From Leptolyngbya sp. FACHB-261 (GTDB lineage: Bacteria; Cyanobacteriota; Cyanobacteriia; FACHB-261), in assembly GCF_014696065.1 (NCBI RefSeq), contig NZ_JACJPL010000027.1, positions 496,001-560,000 on the forward strand: a stretch of DNA of 64,000 bases, given 5' to 3'. Numbering within the stretch: the first letter of the stretch is position 1; each line of letters begins with the position of its first letter. Positions 10,537 to 19,215 of the stretch are shown here, piece by piece. Under the pieces are notes generated by a model. That model ran no database searches, was not told the DNA's origin, and was given only the letters and a program-made list of their open reading frames with translations. The translations under genes and the position numbers were made by a program.

Positions 10537-10595
10537 ACAGCACAGCAATAGTGAGGCTGCCTAATCAAAGGGCATCCCTACTATTACTGTGCTAG
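10537..10595. terminator. Probable bidirectional terminator
   Basis: A long imperfect inverted repeat (AGCACAGCAATAGT at 10537-10550 and ACTATTACTGTGCT at 10578-10591, one mismatch) is followed by AGTTGTTTT on the plus strand. It sits between the convergent sigma factor and penicillin-binding protein genes and probably ends transcription from the sigma factor side. Confidence 0.65.
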
Positions 10596-10654
10596 TTGTT
10601 TTGAAATGCATTCGGAGTCGATTTTGCGTCTCTGTCTCTAGTCAGGAGAGCAAC

Positions 10655-12925
10655 TCAACGGCTGACCTGTCCCGTATATTCTCCCCAGAGCTGGGCAGCC
10701 TGACCGCTGCTACCTGAGGTGGGCGAGTTATCGTCGTTACCGAGCCACACCCCAGTCACCAATTCGCCACTAGGAATGAAACCGACAAACCATAGATCTC
10801 GGTTGTCATCGGTGGTTCCCGTCTTCCCAACCGCTCCCAAACCAGCTCGTCTGGCTGTTCCATAAGCTACCACCCCGCGCATTAGCTCGGTCATCGTGTT
10901 GACAATGCTGGGTTCGAGAACCTGTTGTTGGGCTCCAGCATCGGCTGCCCGGTCATAGATCACCCGACAAGTCTTGATATCTTGAGGGTTTTGACAATCA
11001 CTACTGTCAAGGATGCGGCTGATGCCAAAAGGGCGGCTGTGCACGCCATTATTGGCATAGGTGTCGAAAGCCCCGACCAGTTCCAGTAAGTTGACTTCTT
11101 TGACGCCTAAAGAGAGTAGGGGTGTTGCCTCCAGAGGGGATTCAATCCCCAGCCGTTTGGCAACATTCACGACGTTATCCAAACCTGCAGCTTGCGCAAT
11201 TCGGATCGCCACTACATTCTCTGAGTAGGCTAGGCCCTGATACATGTCTGTACTACCACCGCTGTGATGACAGCCCGCAACTCCAGCAGTGGGTGCACAG
11301 GAAAAGGTTGTGTTCGCAGAGATTCCTTGCTCCAAAGCGGCTGTGTAAGCAAAAACTTTAAAGGTTGAACCAGGCTGACGTTGGGCTTGGTTAGCTCGGT
11401 TAAACTGGCTGGCTTGATAGTCTACGCCACCGACTAGAGCTGCAATGGCACCAGTTTTCGCCTCTAAACTGACTAGGGCTCCTTGGGAGAAGCCAGAAGC
11501 AGATCCTTCATCGGCAACTGTATCGCGAACTATGGTTTCAGCTACTTTCTGCTTTTGGATGTCTACAGTAGTTTCAACAATAAAGTTGCCTTCCTGCGCC
11601 AGTTCGTCCCCCAGTAGAGTGGCTAGCTCGTCGAAGACATAGCTGTAAAAGTAGGGCGCCAACGTACCCTGAACTGCCTGCTTCGCTGCTGGGTTAATGT
11701 TCAGGCGCGAACGGCGAGCACGGTTGTACTCATCGGGAGTGATCATGCCCAGCCGTCGCATGCGCCAGAGGACACCATCGCGCAGTTCAAGGGCTTTATT
11801 GTAGTCATCCACTGGGTTGTAACTATTGGGCGCAGGTAAAATCCCTGCTAGAGTTGCAGCCTCTGAGATATCTAGCTGAGACGCAGGCTTATTGAAGTAG
11901 AAGCGAGCAGCATCCTCAAACCCATAGACACCATTGCCTAGATAGACTCGGTTCAGATAGAGCAGTAACAAATACTGCTTGCTGTAGACTGCCTCTAGCT
12001 TCAAGGCTACTAGCGCCTCGCGGAACTTGCGCCCTGCCGAATCTTCCTTACCAACATAGCTACCGAGCACGTTACGGGCTAACTGTTGCGTCAGAGTACT
12101 GCCACCCTCACGGATACCGCCACCTCGAATATTCGTCACCAGGGCTCTGGTCGTACCAATGGGATCCACGCCCAGATGCCAGTAGTAGCGGCTATCTTCT
12201 GAGGCGATCACAGCATCAGGAACTCTGCCAAAATCCTGGACTCGTTTGTTCTCAGCATGAACCTCTTGAATGCGCTGCCGCAAAGGAGTCTGTCCATCGC
12301 GAGCCACCACAATCACGGGTCCCTGTTTGCTAGCGGGCAAAGGATTGACTGAGAACCCCTGCCAGCCTACAAGCACACCCAACACTAGCAGCGCAAAGGC
12401 ACCGCCGCCCCCCATTAGGCCGTAGCGCAAAGCCTGAATGTACCAGGGCGGCGGGTCATTGTAGCGTAGAGTGACGGCATTCGCTAGCTCTGGCGGTCCC
12501 AACGAGAAGGTCGCGCCGTGATAGAGATCGACCTGGCTCAGGCGTTGCTTACCTTGGTACAGGCCGTTAGTAGAATTTTGATCCCGGGCTGCGAATCGGG
12601 CTCGTTTGCGACCTGGTTTACGCTCTAGGAGCAGGTGCGACTGACTCACGACCGGACTACGCACCACAATGTCGCAAGTCCGTGAGCTACGGCCCAACAG
12701 GTATCGCTCTCCCAGCAGAGGATAGACCTGAGGCGAGGGATCACCGGGTTGCTCAACCCACAATTCCGGCACACGAGCATTGGCTCGCAGTTGCAGCTTG
12801 GAGAAGTTGACCCTCGCCTTGTGCGCAACCTGAGTGATAGTGCCTAGCAAAGTTTGGCCCAAGTTACCCCGACCAGCAGGGGCTGGGCTAGGCTTAGGGG
12901 CGCGGTTAGGGGGAGTAGGAGACAT
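10655..12925 (-). CDS. Class A penicillin-binding protein with N-terminal FHA domain
   Basis: A bifunctional peptidoglycan synthase of 756 residues. Order of parts: a proline-rich N-terminus; a cytoplasmic FHA domain (about 67-155, with GRSS, SQSH and NSTNG); a transmembrane helix (about 172-190); a GT51 glycosyltransferase domain (EDSRYYWHLG, GGSTLTQQLARN, YLNRVYLGNGVYG); and a transpeptidase domain with PGSTFK (catalytic Ser near 519), SEN (near 567) and KTGTT (near 702). All catalytic motifs are intact. The FHA domain reads phosphothreonine. The gene lies 27 bases behind a Ser/Thr kinase on the same strand, so the pair is probably one operon in which phosphorylation tunes cell-wall synthesis; that link is inference. 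Confidence 0.95.
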   Translation of the reverse strand: MSPTPPNRAPKPSPAPAGRGNLGQTLLGTITQVAHKARVNFSKLQLRANARVPELWVEQPGDPSPQVYPLLGERYLLGRSSRTCDIVVRSPVVSQSHLLLERKPGRKRARFAARDQNSTNGLYQGKQRLSQVDLYHGATFSLGPPELANAVTLRYNDPPPWYIQALRYGLMGGGGAFALLVLGVLVGWQGFSVNPLPASKQGPVIVVARDGQTPLRQRIQEVHAENKRVQDFGRVPDAVIASEDSRYYWHLGVDPIGTTRALVTNIRGGGIREGGSTLTQQLARNVLGSYVGKEDSAGRKFREALVALKLEAVYSKQYLLLLYLNRVYLGNGVYGFEDAARFYFNKPASQLDISEAATLAGILPAPNSYNPVDDYNKALELRDGVLWRMRRLGMITPDEYNRARRSRLNINPAAKQAVQGTLAPYFYSYVFDELATLLGDELAQEGNFIVETTVDIQKQKVAETIVRDTVADEGSASGFSQGALVSLEAKTGAIAALVGGVDYQASQFNRANQAQRQPGSTFKVFAYTAALEQGISANTTFSCAPTAGVAGCHHSGGSTDMYQGLAYSENVVAIRIAQAAGLDNVVNVAKRLGIESPLEATPLLSLGVKEVNLLELVGAFDTYANNGVHSRPFGISRILDSSDCQNPQDIKTCRVIYDRAADAGAQQQVLEPSIVNTMTELMRGVVAYGTARRAGLGAVGKTGTTDDNRDLWFVGFIPSGELVTGVWLGNDDNSPTSGSSGQAAQLWGEYTGQVSR

Positions 12926-12952
12926 CAGACAGTCAGAAGGGGCAGCATCGAC

Positions 12953-15469
12953 CTAGAACTGGTCTAGCATCTCTAGCATTTCTGCGATCTTAGACGCCAG
13001 CACTCCCTCTTGCAGACTGAGAGATGTCTGGGCCTGTTCCAAATCAGAACGAGCTCCTGCAAAATCTTGCTGAGCTAGCTTCCCCTGAGCCCGTCCATAG
13101 TAAGCGGCAGCGGCTACATCACCGTCAGGACTCAGGGCCAAAGCCCGTTCTAAATCGGCCATAGCTAGGGGAAAATTCTGTTGGCGGAGATAGGTTAAGC
13201 CCCGATTCACTAAGAACACACTTTGTCGACTGTCACGTCCGATTGCTGCTGAATAGTCAGCGACGGCTCCGACCAAGTTGCCCTTTGCCACTTTGATATT
13301 GCCGCAAGTATTGTAGGCACTCGTCATCTGAGGCGCAAACTGAACAGCCTTCTGGCAATCTGCTAGAGCCTGGTCCACTAGACCCTGGCGTAGGAGAGCC
13401 AAAGCTCGGCCTTGGTAGGCCGGGCCATAGCCAGGTTTGAGCGCAATTACCTGGCTGAAATCAGCCTGTGCCTGCTGCCACTGCTCCAAAGAAGCCTGAG
13501 CCAGCCCTCGGTAGAGATAAGGAACAGGCTGGCGTGGATCGGTTGCGATCAGCGTACTGGCAGTTGTTTGTGCCTGCCCAGCATCACCAGAACGCCACTG
13601 TAGATAGCTCTGACAACTTTGAGCGGCCAGAATACCCGCCTTCACCGATGGGTTGACCGTTCCCCCCAGAGAGATCTGCATTTGGCAGGCTGTCGTGGCG
13701 CTAGCCAAATCATCCTGAGCCAATCGAGCCAGGATGTAAGGGGAGAGATTTTGCGATTGGGTTGGCAATGGTGGAGCCGCAGGAGTCGCTGGAGATTGAG
13801 CCAGGGCAGCAGGGCTAGGCTCCAATAAAGGCAAGAACAACGCAGCGTGAGCGGGTTGACTAGCTGGTTGGGTTGTCGTTGGCAGGGACGGGTTGAGGAT
13901 CAGAGGATCTGCGGCCAGCCGTTCGACCAGAGGTGTATTCGGGTTCAGAGCCCGACCGACAGCCAAAGCGACCAAACTCACTCCCACAACTACCGCACTA
14001 GGCACGGCCCGTAAGCGCACAGGCTCCGGTAATTGTTGCCAGAGATGCCAGAGACGGGGTCGAAGGTAAGTAACCTGACGCAGCCCCCAACGCAGTCCGT
14101 CCCGACCTTGATCGCTCAAGGTTTGAGCATACGGTGCTGGAGCTACGGAGTCATCAACCTGTGGCCTTCGAGGATAACTGCTCAGGCTCGGATGACTGAT
14201 CTCACTGATTAAAGTGGAGTCAGAATCACCCCTGGAGTGAGGCCTTGAGGAGAATGACGGCGAAGCTGAGCTGTCTTGGGCGTCGTACCGCTCACCCGTC
14301 ATCTGACTGAGCAGGGGAGTTGAGTGCAGGTTGCCAGGGAGTGAGTCTGAGCCGTCATCTATCTCTTCGTCTGCCTCACCCTGACGGACTGTGAACGGAT
14401 TGAGGCTTACTGTGCTTGGGGCAAAAGGTTGAGCTAGCCAGTCTGCTGAGTCTTCAGCAAGGTTGTCCGGTCGCCGATCGCGTTGGGTCTGCCAACCAGT
14501 TAACTGCCCGACCTCTTGCGGAGGAGTACAGAACCGCTCACAGTCGAGGAGAGCTTCATAGACCTCAGCAGCACTGCGCGGTCGATCTCCAGGAACCTTA
14601 GCCAAGCAGCGCATAACCAGGGCTTCTAGGGCTGCTGGAACCACTACTTTGTTCTTGAGACTGGCGAAACTGCGGGGAGGTTGCTGGCAGTGAGCACGGT
14701 ACCAGCCAGCAAAGGAGTGCGTCTTGACTCGAAAGGGCATTCGCCCAGACAGCATCGTGTAGAAGATCACGCCCAGGCTGTAGAGATCGGACTGCACTGA
14801 AAGCTCCTCGCTCTCCATCTGTTCAGGTGCAGAGTAAGCGAGGGTGCCAATATAGGACTGGGTCTGCAAGTTTGTGCTCTTATCAGTGAGAAACTTGGCA
14901 ATTCCAAAGTCTAGGATTTTAACCAGTTCTCCTAAGCCATCATTGCGAACCACCAGAATATTGCTGGGCTTTAAGTCTCGGTGGATGATCGGCTGCAACT
15001 GACCGTCGACTAGAATGCCTTCGTGCGCATGACTGAGCCCCAGGCAAATCTGGCGGGCCAGATTGAAGAATCGAGCTAATGGCAGCGGCTGGGCAGCGGT
15101 GAGGTCACGGAGGCTCTCTCCAGTCAGTAGCTCCATGACGTAGAACGGCACATCCTGGGCTGTGATGCCGTAGTCCATCACGCGGACAATATTCAAGCTG
15201 CGCTGGCTTAATTGCGCACAGGCCATTGCCTCCCGCTCAAAGCGGGCCCGTGAGACGTCATCAAGCGCTGCATGGGCTAGCAGTTTGACAGCAACAGGTA
15301 CATCGCCGAGCAAGCCATCCTCAGCCGCATAGACCCGTCCCATTGCCCCTCTACCAATGAGGTGCTTCAAACGATAGCGGTTGGCAAGAGAGCTACCCAG
15401 GTAGGGATCCTGACGGGGCGGCGAGGAAGATTTGGTCATCATACGGGGAACATCCGAGAGGGTCAACAC
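12953..15469 (-). CDS. Membrane-anchored Ser/Thr protein kinase with TPR repeats
   Basis: A Hanks-type kinase of 838 residues. The kinase domain covers about 32-300: glycine loop GRGAMGRVYAAED, VAVK lysine at 62, catalytic HRDLKPSN at 163-170, DFG at 187, APE near 215. A Ser/Pro-rich linker follows, then one transmembrane helix near residue 493 (VVVGVSLVALAVG), an Ala/Pro-rich stretch, and about six TPR-like repeats to the end (for example YLYRGLAQASLEQWQQAQAD). The kinase would be cytosolic and the TPRs periplasmic or lumenal. The frame opens with GTG at 15469; an ATG ten codons in (MMTKSS) is an alternative start. It is the first gene of a pair with the FHA-bearing PBP, a likely substrate or effector. 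Confidence 0.94.
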   Translation of the reverse strand: MLTLSDVPRMMTKSSSPPRQDPYLGSSLANRYRLKHLIGRGAMGRVYAAEDGLLGDVPVAVKLLAHAALDDVSRARFEREAMACAQLSQRSLNIVRVMDYGITAQDVPFYVMELLTGESLRDLTAAQPLPLARFFNLARQICLGLSHAHEGILVDGQLQPIIHRDLKPSNILVVRNDGLGELVKILDFGIAKFLTDKSTNLQTQSYIGTLAYSAPEQMESEELSVQSDLYSLGVIFYTMLSGRMPFRVKTHSFAGWYRAHCQQPPRSFASLKNKVVVPAALEALVMRCLAKVPGDRPRSAAEVYEALLDCERFCTPPQEVGQLTGWQTQRDRRPDNLAEDSADWLAQPFAPSTVSLNPFTVRQGEADEEIDDGSDSLPGNLHSTPLLSQMTGERYDAQDSSASPSFSSRPHSRGDSDSTLISEISHPSLSSYPRRPQVDDSVAPAPYAQTLSDQGRDGLRWGLRQVTYLRPRLWHLWQQLPEPVRLRAVPSAVVVGVSLVALAVGRALNPNTPLVERLAADPLILNPSLPTTTQPASQPAHAALFLPLLEPSPAALAQSPATPAAPPLPTQSQNLSPYILARLAQDDLASATTACQMQISLGGTVNPSVKAGILAAQSCQSYLQWRSGDAGQAQTTASTLIATDPRQPVPYLYRGLAQASLEQWQQAQADFSQVIALKPGYGPAYQGRALALLRQGLVDQALADCQKAVQFAPQMTSAYNTCGNIKVAKGNLVGAVADYSAAIGRDSRQSVFLVNRGLTYLRQQNFPLAMADLERALALSPDGDVAAAAYYGRAQGKLAQQDFAGARSDLEQAQTSLSLQEGVLASKIAEMLEMLDQF

Positions 15470-16058
15470 ACTCTGAAGCTGGCAGTCGTTACCGTCCTGG
15501 CTCAGGACTTCCTTCCTTCAAGGTCGACTTGTAGAAGTACGGCCTGAAGCAATAAGGACTGGGGGTTGGTTTATCTGAGTCAACACCAACCCGAACAGGC
15601 CCGGCAGAATTCGCTAGTTTGTGGTTGAACCGGTCCCTGAACATTAGGCTGGCTTGATTGTGTCGCAGTTCACCTTATGGAACAAGCAGGCATAAAAGAG
15701 CCGAGCATTGTCTTTACGTTTTCCACAGGATTGTAAAGCTATTTCGAACTGGACGGGTCAGACAGACCTGAATTAAGCACCAGAACCCTGACATTAGCGG
15801 CCTAAAGCTGGAGTTTTAACAGTTCAGAAAATCCTGACTGTTAATGCTTAAAGGAATTACTCAAAGGCATCCGGAATTGTCAACCATCCTGATGGGTAGA
15901 TTCTGGAATGTAGATACTGTCAGTTCATTGAGTCTATGCAAGCTACGCCTTAGTGTGGCGTGTTGATCAATACAAGGGGTGTGATTGTCTTAGCTAGGCA
16001 AACTGGGCAATCGAGATGAGTAGTTTGGCGACACGTGAGAAGGCAAGGAAGTCAGGTC
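15470..16058. other. Divergent intergenic region between the kinase and the NlpC-like gene
   Basis: This region holds the promoters of two divergent envelope genes. Two inverted repeats stand out: GGGTTGGT...ACCAACCC at 15563-15592, which would form a hairpin in the kinase leader, and TTAACAGTTCAG...CTGACTGTTAA at 15816-15844, which has the shape of a dimeric regulator site. I find no coding frame or known RNA. Confidence 0.5.
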
Positions 16059-17192
16059 ATGACCAAGTGGACACATCACCTGTGTCTAAGTGCGGGTTTG
16101 GGTACAGTTTTGATGCAGACGGGTCCGGTCTTTGCAGATGCAACCCTTAATAGTTTTACAGAGCCGACCCCGGCTGATCTACCCCCTGCCCTAGATCCGA
16201 TTATTTTAGCTCCCCCCGCAGAGACGGTTAATACACCCGAATCTCCAACGCGCATCCTAATTTCCAATTCAGAGCCGTCCGATCTTTCCACACGTACTGT
16301 TCCAGAGTCTCCAGTCCCTTCAGCAGTGGAGATAGCGAATGCACCGATATTTATTGCTCCTAAATCAGATCTAGTTGCACCGCTCCCCATCACACCAGCC
16401 CCTCCGCAACCAAGTGCAGCGGCAAGTGAGCAGATACCTTTAGGGCTAGCAGGTCCAGAATTGATCGCGGTTGAGCGCCAACGGCTAGGCCAAGCCCTAA
16501 AGCTTCTCATCGCACAAAAGCAGCCCTCCAAGGCAAGCGATACCCCTGCTGAATCGCTAGCAGTTACCACTCCAGAACGGTTGGTGGCCGAACAGCAACG
16601 GCTAACAGGGTTGCTCAACCGAGCTGTTAGCGGAGATAGCTCAGCCCAGCGTCAGGTCAGAACTCGGCACAACTTAGCGGCTCACCTAAACCGGGGAACA
16701 GTACCAGGTCTCGCCTCAACAGGTTCGGCCGAAATCTCGGTCCAAATCAAAAGGCCTCCTGTTCCGGTTACCCTGGCGATGAATAGTTCGGCCCGCGAGC
16801 TCAGCCCTCGCGTCTTAGAAGCAATTCAAAGCGTAGTCGGCCAACGCTTCAACCGATTCGGTTGTGTTGACTTAGTGCAGGAGGTCAGACGACGTATGGG
16901 CTTACCCACTCTGGCTTTCCAGGGGCAAAGCCCAACTCGCTATGTGCCGCACTTAGCCCACCTGCTGATGCAACAGGGAGCCCGCTCAATCCAAGCAACT
17001 GAGGCTCAAGCTGGAGACATTGTCATTGGTAGAGGGCATACAGGGATTGTGCTGAATGCCAACACGATCGTGCACAACTCCACGCGTCAAGGTTATCGGG
17101 GAGCCACGATGAGCATGAACCAATGGCAGCGCATTTGGCCTGGCAGTCGAATCTTCAGGCCAACAGACATCGCTCAAATTACAAGCCCCTAG
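16059..17192 (+). CDS. Secreted NlpC/P60- or CHAP-like protein
   Basis: A secreted protein of 377 residues from the ATG at 16059, which follows AAGGAAG at 8 bases. An earlier in-frame GTG at 16035 is less likely. A signal peptide covers about 1-28 (hydrophobic core ending PVFA-DA). Residues 30-240 are low-complexity, rich in Pro, Ala, Ser and Thr, typical of a periplasmic spacer. The C-terminal 120 residues look like a papain-fold peptidoglycan amidase or endopeptidase: candidate nucleophile Cys in RFGCVDLVQEV (about 268), His in GHTGIVLN (about 325) and a third residue in IVHNST. Substrate and exact family are uncertain. It is divergent from the wall-related kinase/PBP pair, which fits a role in wall turnover. 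Confidence 0.72.
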   Translation: MTKWTHHLCLSAGLGTVLMQTGPVFADATLNSFTEPTPADLPPALDPIILAPPAETVNTPESPTRILISNSEPSDLSTRTVPESPVPSAVEIANAPIFIAPKSDLVAPLPITPAPPQPSAAASEQIPLGLAGPELIAVERQRLGQALKLLIAQKQPSKASDTPAESLAVTTPERLVAEQQRLTGLLNRAVSGDSSAQRQVRTRHNLAAHLNRGTVPGLASTGSAEISVQIKRPPVPVTLAMNSSARELSPRVLEAIQSVVGQRFNRFGCVDLVQEVRRRMGLPTLAFQGQSPTRYVPHLAHLLMQQGARSIQATEAQAGDIVIGRGHTGIVLNANTIVHNSTRQGYRGATMSMNQWQRIWPGSRIFRPTDIAQITSP

Positions 17193-17218
17193 ACCCTAGC
17201 TCATAACCATAACAGACC

Positions 17219-17578
17219 CTAACTCTCACGCCGCAAGCGTTGAAGTTCAGCCTGTAGGTTCAAAACCTGATCCCGTAAGTCGCCAACATCGCTACCCTTG
17301 GGCTCAGGCTCATCTTCTAAAATCTCAATACGACGGGGGCCGGTTTGAGGATTAGGGTCAGAGTTTCGGGTGGGAGCGTCCTGCGCTTGCTGGATCAACT
17401 CGTCAATCAACTTCTGTGCTTGCTCGGTAGTAATCTCACCACGAGCAACGAGATCATCGGTCACCTTTTTCGCCTGGACGCGCAGGTCTGCTAGCTTCGT
17501 TGTTGCCGTCTCACTGGCGACTGAGGCTAAACCGACTCCCAGATAGAGGGCCTTCTGTAAAATGTCACCGAAACCCAT
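17219..17578 (-). CDS. Phasin-like small helical protein
   Basis: A 119-residue protein conserved in style with cyanobacterial phasin-family hypothetical proteins. The N-terminal half is a continuous amphipathic helix (GDILQKALYLGVGLASVASE, then VQAKKVTDDLVARGEITTEQAQKLIDELIQQAQ). A Pro/Asp-rich linker is followed by a short C-terminal coiled coil (VGDLRDQVLNLQAELQRLRRE). The REGEITxEQAQ-type segment is common in polyhydroxyalkanoate-associated and related proteins, but I see no granule gene nearby, so the cellular role is open. It is convergent with the NlpC-like gene and lies 132 bases downstream of the SRP RNA gene on the same strand. Confidence 0.65.
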   Translation of the reverse strand: MGFGDILQKALYLGVGLASVASETATTKLADLRVQAKKVTDDLVARGEITTEQAQKLIDELIQQAQDAPTRNSDPNPQTGPRRIEILEDEPEPKGSDVGDLRDQVLNLQAELQRLRRES

Positions 17579-17701
17579 AGCAGTTGGAGTTGAAGAGCTT
17601 TCTCCAGCATAAGCTTGGGCCGGAAAACCTGCACGCCTCTCAGGTTCTAGGAAGGTCCGGGCAGAGACCTACGGACCCCTCAGGAGACCTGACAACGCGG
17701 C

Positions 17702-17712
17702 TAAAAAAAGAG
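17702..17712 (-). terminator. T-run ending the SRP RNA
   Basis: Seven consecutive T on the minus strand follow the closing stem of the SRP RNA directly, so the RNA's own terminal stem plus this T-run act as the terminator. Confidence 0.6.
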
Positions 17713-17808
17713 TGACCCGGAGACCACGCCTATTCCAAGCATCCCGTAGTGCTGCTACCTTCCGGTCCTGACACGGTTTGGGCGTTGAAATCGCGTGGGT
17801 CCAGGTCT
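17713..17808 (-). ncRNA. ffs: Signal recognition particle RNA (bacterial small type)
   Basis: The minus strand contains the invariant SRP RNA tip, TGTCAGGACCGGAAGGTAGCAGCACT, here cited by its parts: GTCAGG, the GGAAG tetraloop block and AGCAGC (17745-17775). The flanks pair as a long hairpin: GACC, GGA and CCACGC on the 5' side with GCGTGG, TCC and GGTC on the 3' side. The length of about 95 nucleotides matches the 4.5S form. It works with Ffh to target nascent membrane proteins. The 60-codon frame that overlaps it is not a gene. Confidence 0.93.
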
Positions 17809-17947
17809 TCTTCAGCATAGCACTTGGCTGGGCCACACCTACACCCCTCACTTTTGTAGTTCTACTGTCATCGGGCTGGAAGTCCTCGACTGACAGGCTT
17901 AAGTTGCCTGTGCTATCTTACGGAGACGCGTCGGGCGGTGGCTCAGT

Positions 17948-18019
17948 GCGGGTGTAGTTCAGTGGTAGAACGTCAGCTTCCCAAGCTGAATGTCGTGGGT
18001 TCGAGTCCCATCACCCGCT
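17948..18019 (+). tRNA. tRNA-Gly (anticodon CCC)
   Basis: A 72-nucleotide cloverleaf: acceptor GCGGGTG pairs with CACCCGC, discriminator T, D-arm GTTCAGTGGTAGAAC, anticodon arm TCAGC-TTCCCAA-GCTGA, T-arm GTGGGTTCGAGTCCCAT. The 7-base loop puts CCC at positions 34-36, so it reads GGG glycine codons. The 3' CCA is not encoded. Confidence 0.95.
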
Positions 18020-18053
18020 TAATCGTCACCCAAACGCTGATGGTTCTGCTGAG

Positions 18054-18236
18054 ATGGACAAGCCACCAGAGTCTCTGAGAAGCATGATGGGCCGCTACGG
18101 ATTTGCCCGAAGTCGGAAGGGCTCAGTCTGGCGAGGCTGGCGCCTAAGCATATCGGACCAAACAGTTCAGGAGCTCTACCAACGAGAGGCATTGGAGGTT
18201 TACCTGCGCAACTTATTGGGGCGGTTTCATTACTAA
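18054..18236 (+). CDS. Possible small basic protein (60 aa)
   Basis: An ATG-started frame of 60 residues just after the tRNA. The product is basic and aromatic-rich in its first half (YGFARSRKGSVWRGWRLSISD) and then forms a probable helix (QTVQELYQREALEVYLRNLL). The composition looks protein-like rather than random, and the ISDQTVQ-helix pattern could be a compact domain, but I do not recognise a family. There is no strong Shine-Dalgarno sequence. A 100-codon antisense frame covers the same ground but looks like a shadow. Confidence 0.4.
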   Translation: MDKPPESLRSMMGRYGFARSRKGSVWRGWRLSISDQTVQELYQREALEVYLRNLLGRFHY

Positions 18237-18494
18237 GAACTATGAAGAAAAGCAAGGCTGTAGCGGGTCCTCGGCTTCGCTCCGATGGCAATATTAAGAC
18301 AGAATTGGCTCCAATAAACAAGGGATAGCAAAGGGTGTCAGCTGCACCCAGCCAGTTGGGAACTCTAAGAATAGAATGCCAGGGGGAACCTACCGGGCCA
18401 GATCTGGTAGAAGATAGATTAACTTAGTTGAAGATGAAGTTAACTGAAATCCCTGTCGCAAGGTCCACTTCACTAACTCTGGACGAGAGTCAAC

Positions 18495-19091
18495 GTGGTT
18501 GCTAACCCTGCTGCTGAACTAAGCCCTGTCACGCCCTCCCGATTTTTCAATTGCAGTACCGGCTCCATGAAGCTGCGCTCGGACCCGAGAACGGTGGCCT
18601 CCTATCTGAGTGCCCACGGTGACTGGTTCCAGCGTTGTGCTAAGCCGCTCGCTACCGAGCGGATGAGTGCAAACGCCTACTGTGTCAGCATTGGGCGGAT
18701 CGGAGCTCTTGGCTACGAGTTAGAGCCGAAGGTAGGTTTGGAGCTGTTGCCTGAAGTTAATGGTCTCTACCGAATCCTCTCGGTCCCTTTAACTGGCTGT
18801 CACCATACGGGTTGCGAGAGCGGTGAACTCGTTGATCAGGGTTACGAAGTCGATTTCAAGTCTTGCTTTCAAATCCAGCCCGACAGTACAGACTGCCTCA
18901 CCTGCATTGAGTGGCAGCTTGACCTAGGGGTGACGGTCCAGTTGCCGCGCTTCGTCCAAGCTATGCCGGGCAACTTGATTGAGCGCACCGGCAATCAGGT
19001 GCTCTATCAAGTGGTCAAGCGCATCTCCCGCCGCTTAACCCAGAAGATCCAGGAGGACTTTCACAGCACCATTGGATCAGCCCAAGCGTAG
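18495..19091 (+). CDS. DUF1997-family protein
   Basis: A 198-residue protein of the DUF1997 family, common in cyanobacteria and plastid-bearing eukaryotes and structurally related to SRPBCC lipid- or ligand-binding folds. After a variable 20-residue start the conserved core begins (FNCSTGSMKLRSDPRTVASYL). It ends with a helix containing NLIERTGNQVLYQVVKRISRRL, the long C-terminal helix expected for that fold. It begins with GTG. Several paired cysteines (CHHTGCESG, DCLTCIEW) are unusual and could bind metal or form disulphides. The function is not established. Confidence 0.85.
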   Translation: MVANPAAELSPVTPSRFFNCSTGSMKLRSDPRTVASYLSAHGDWFQRCAKPLATERMSANAYCVSIGRIGALGYELEPKVGLELLPEVNGLYRILSVPLTGCHHTGCESGELVDQGYEVDFKSCFQIQPDSTDCLTCIEWQLDLGVTVQLPRFVQAMPGNLIERTGNQVLYQVVKRISRRLTQKIQEDFHSTIGSAQA

Positions 19092-19215
19092 GGCTAACCC
19101 AATTTCTAGCTGTACTTCTAGCTGTTTTAATGCTTCCTGTATTCCTCAGGTCGGCATTAGCTATGCCACCGAGTTAACCCAGCCAGGTTAAGCAGCCCGA
19201 ACTATTCGGGCCAAA

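Noticed and set aside
17669-17851. 60-codon ORF over the SRP RNA
   Set aside because: The conserved RNA tip and paired stems explain the sequence.
18019-18321. 100-codon minus-strand ORF after tRNA-Gly
   Set aside because: It begins in an unlikely context, overlaps the tRNA end and a better plus-strand frame, and has no recognisable pattern.
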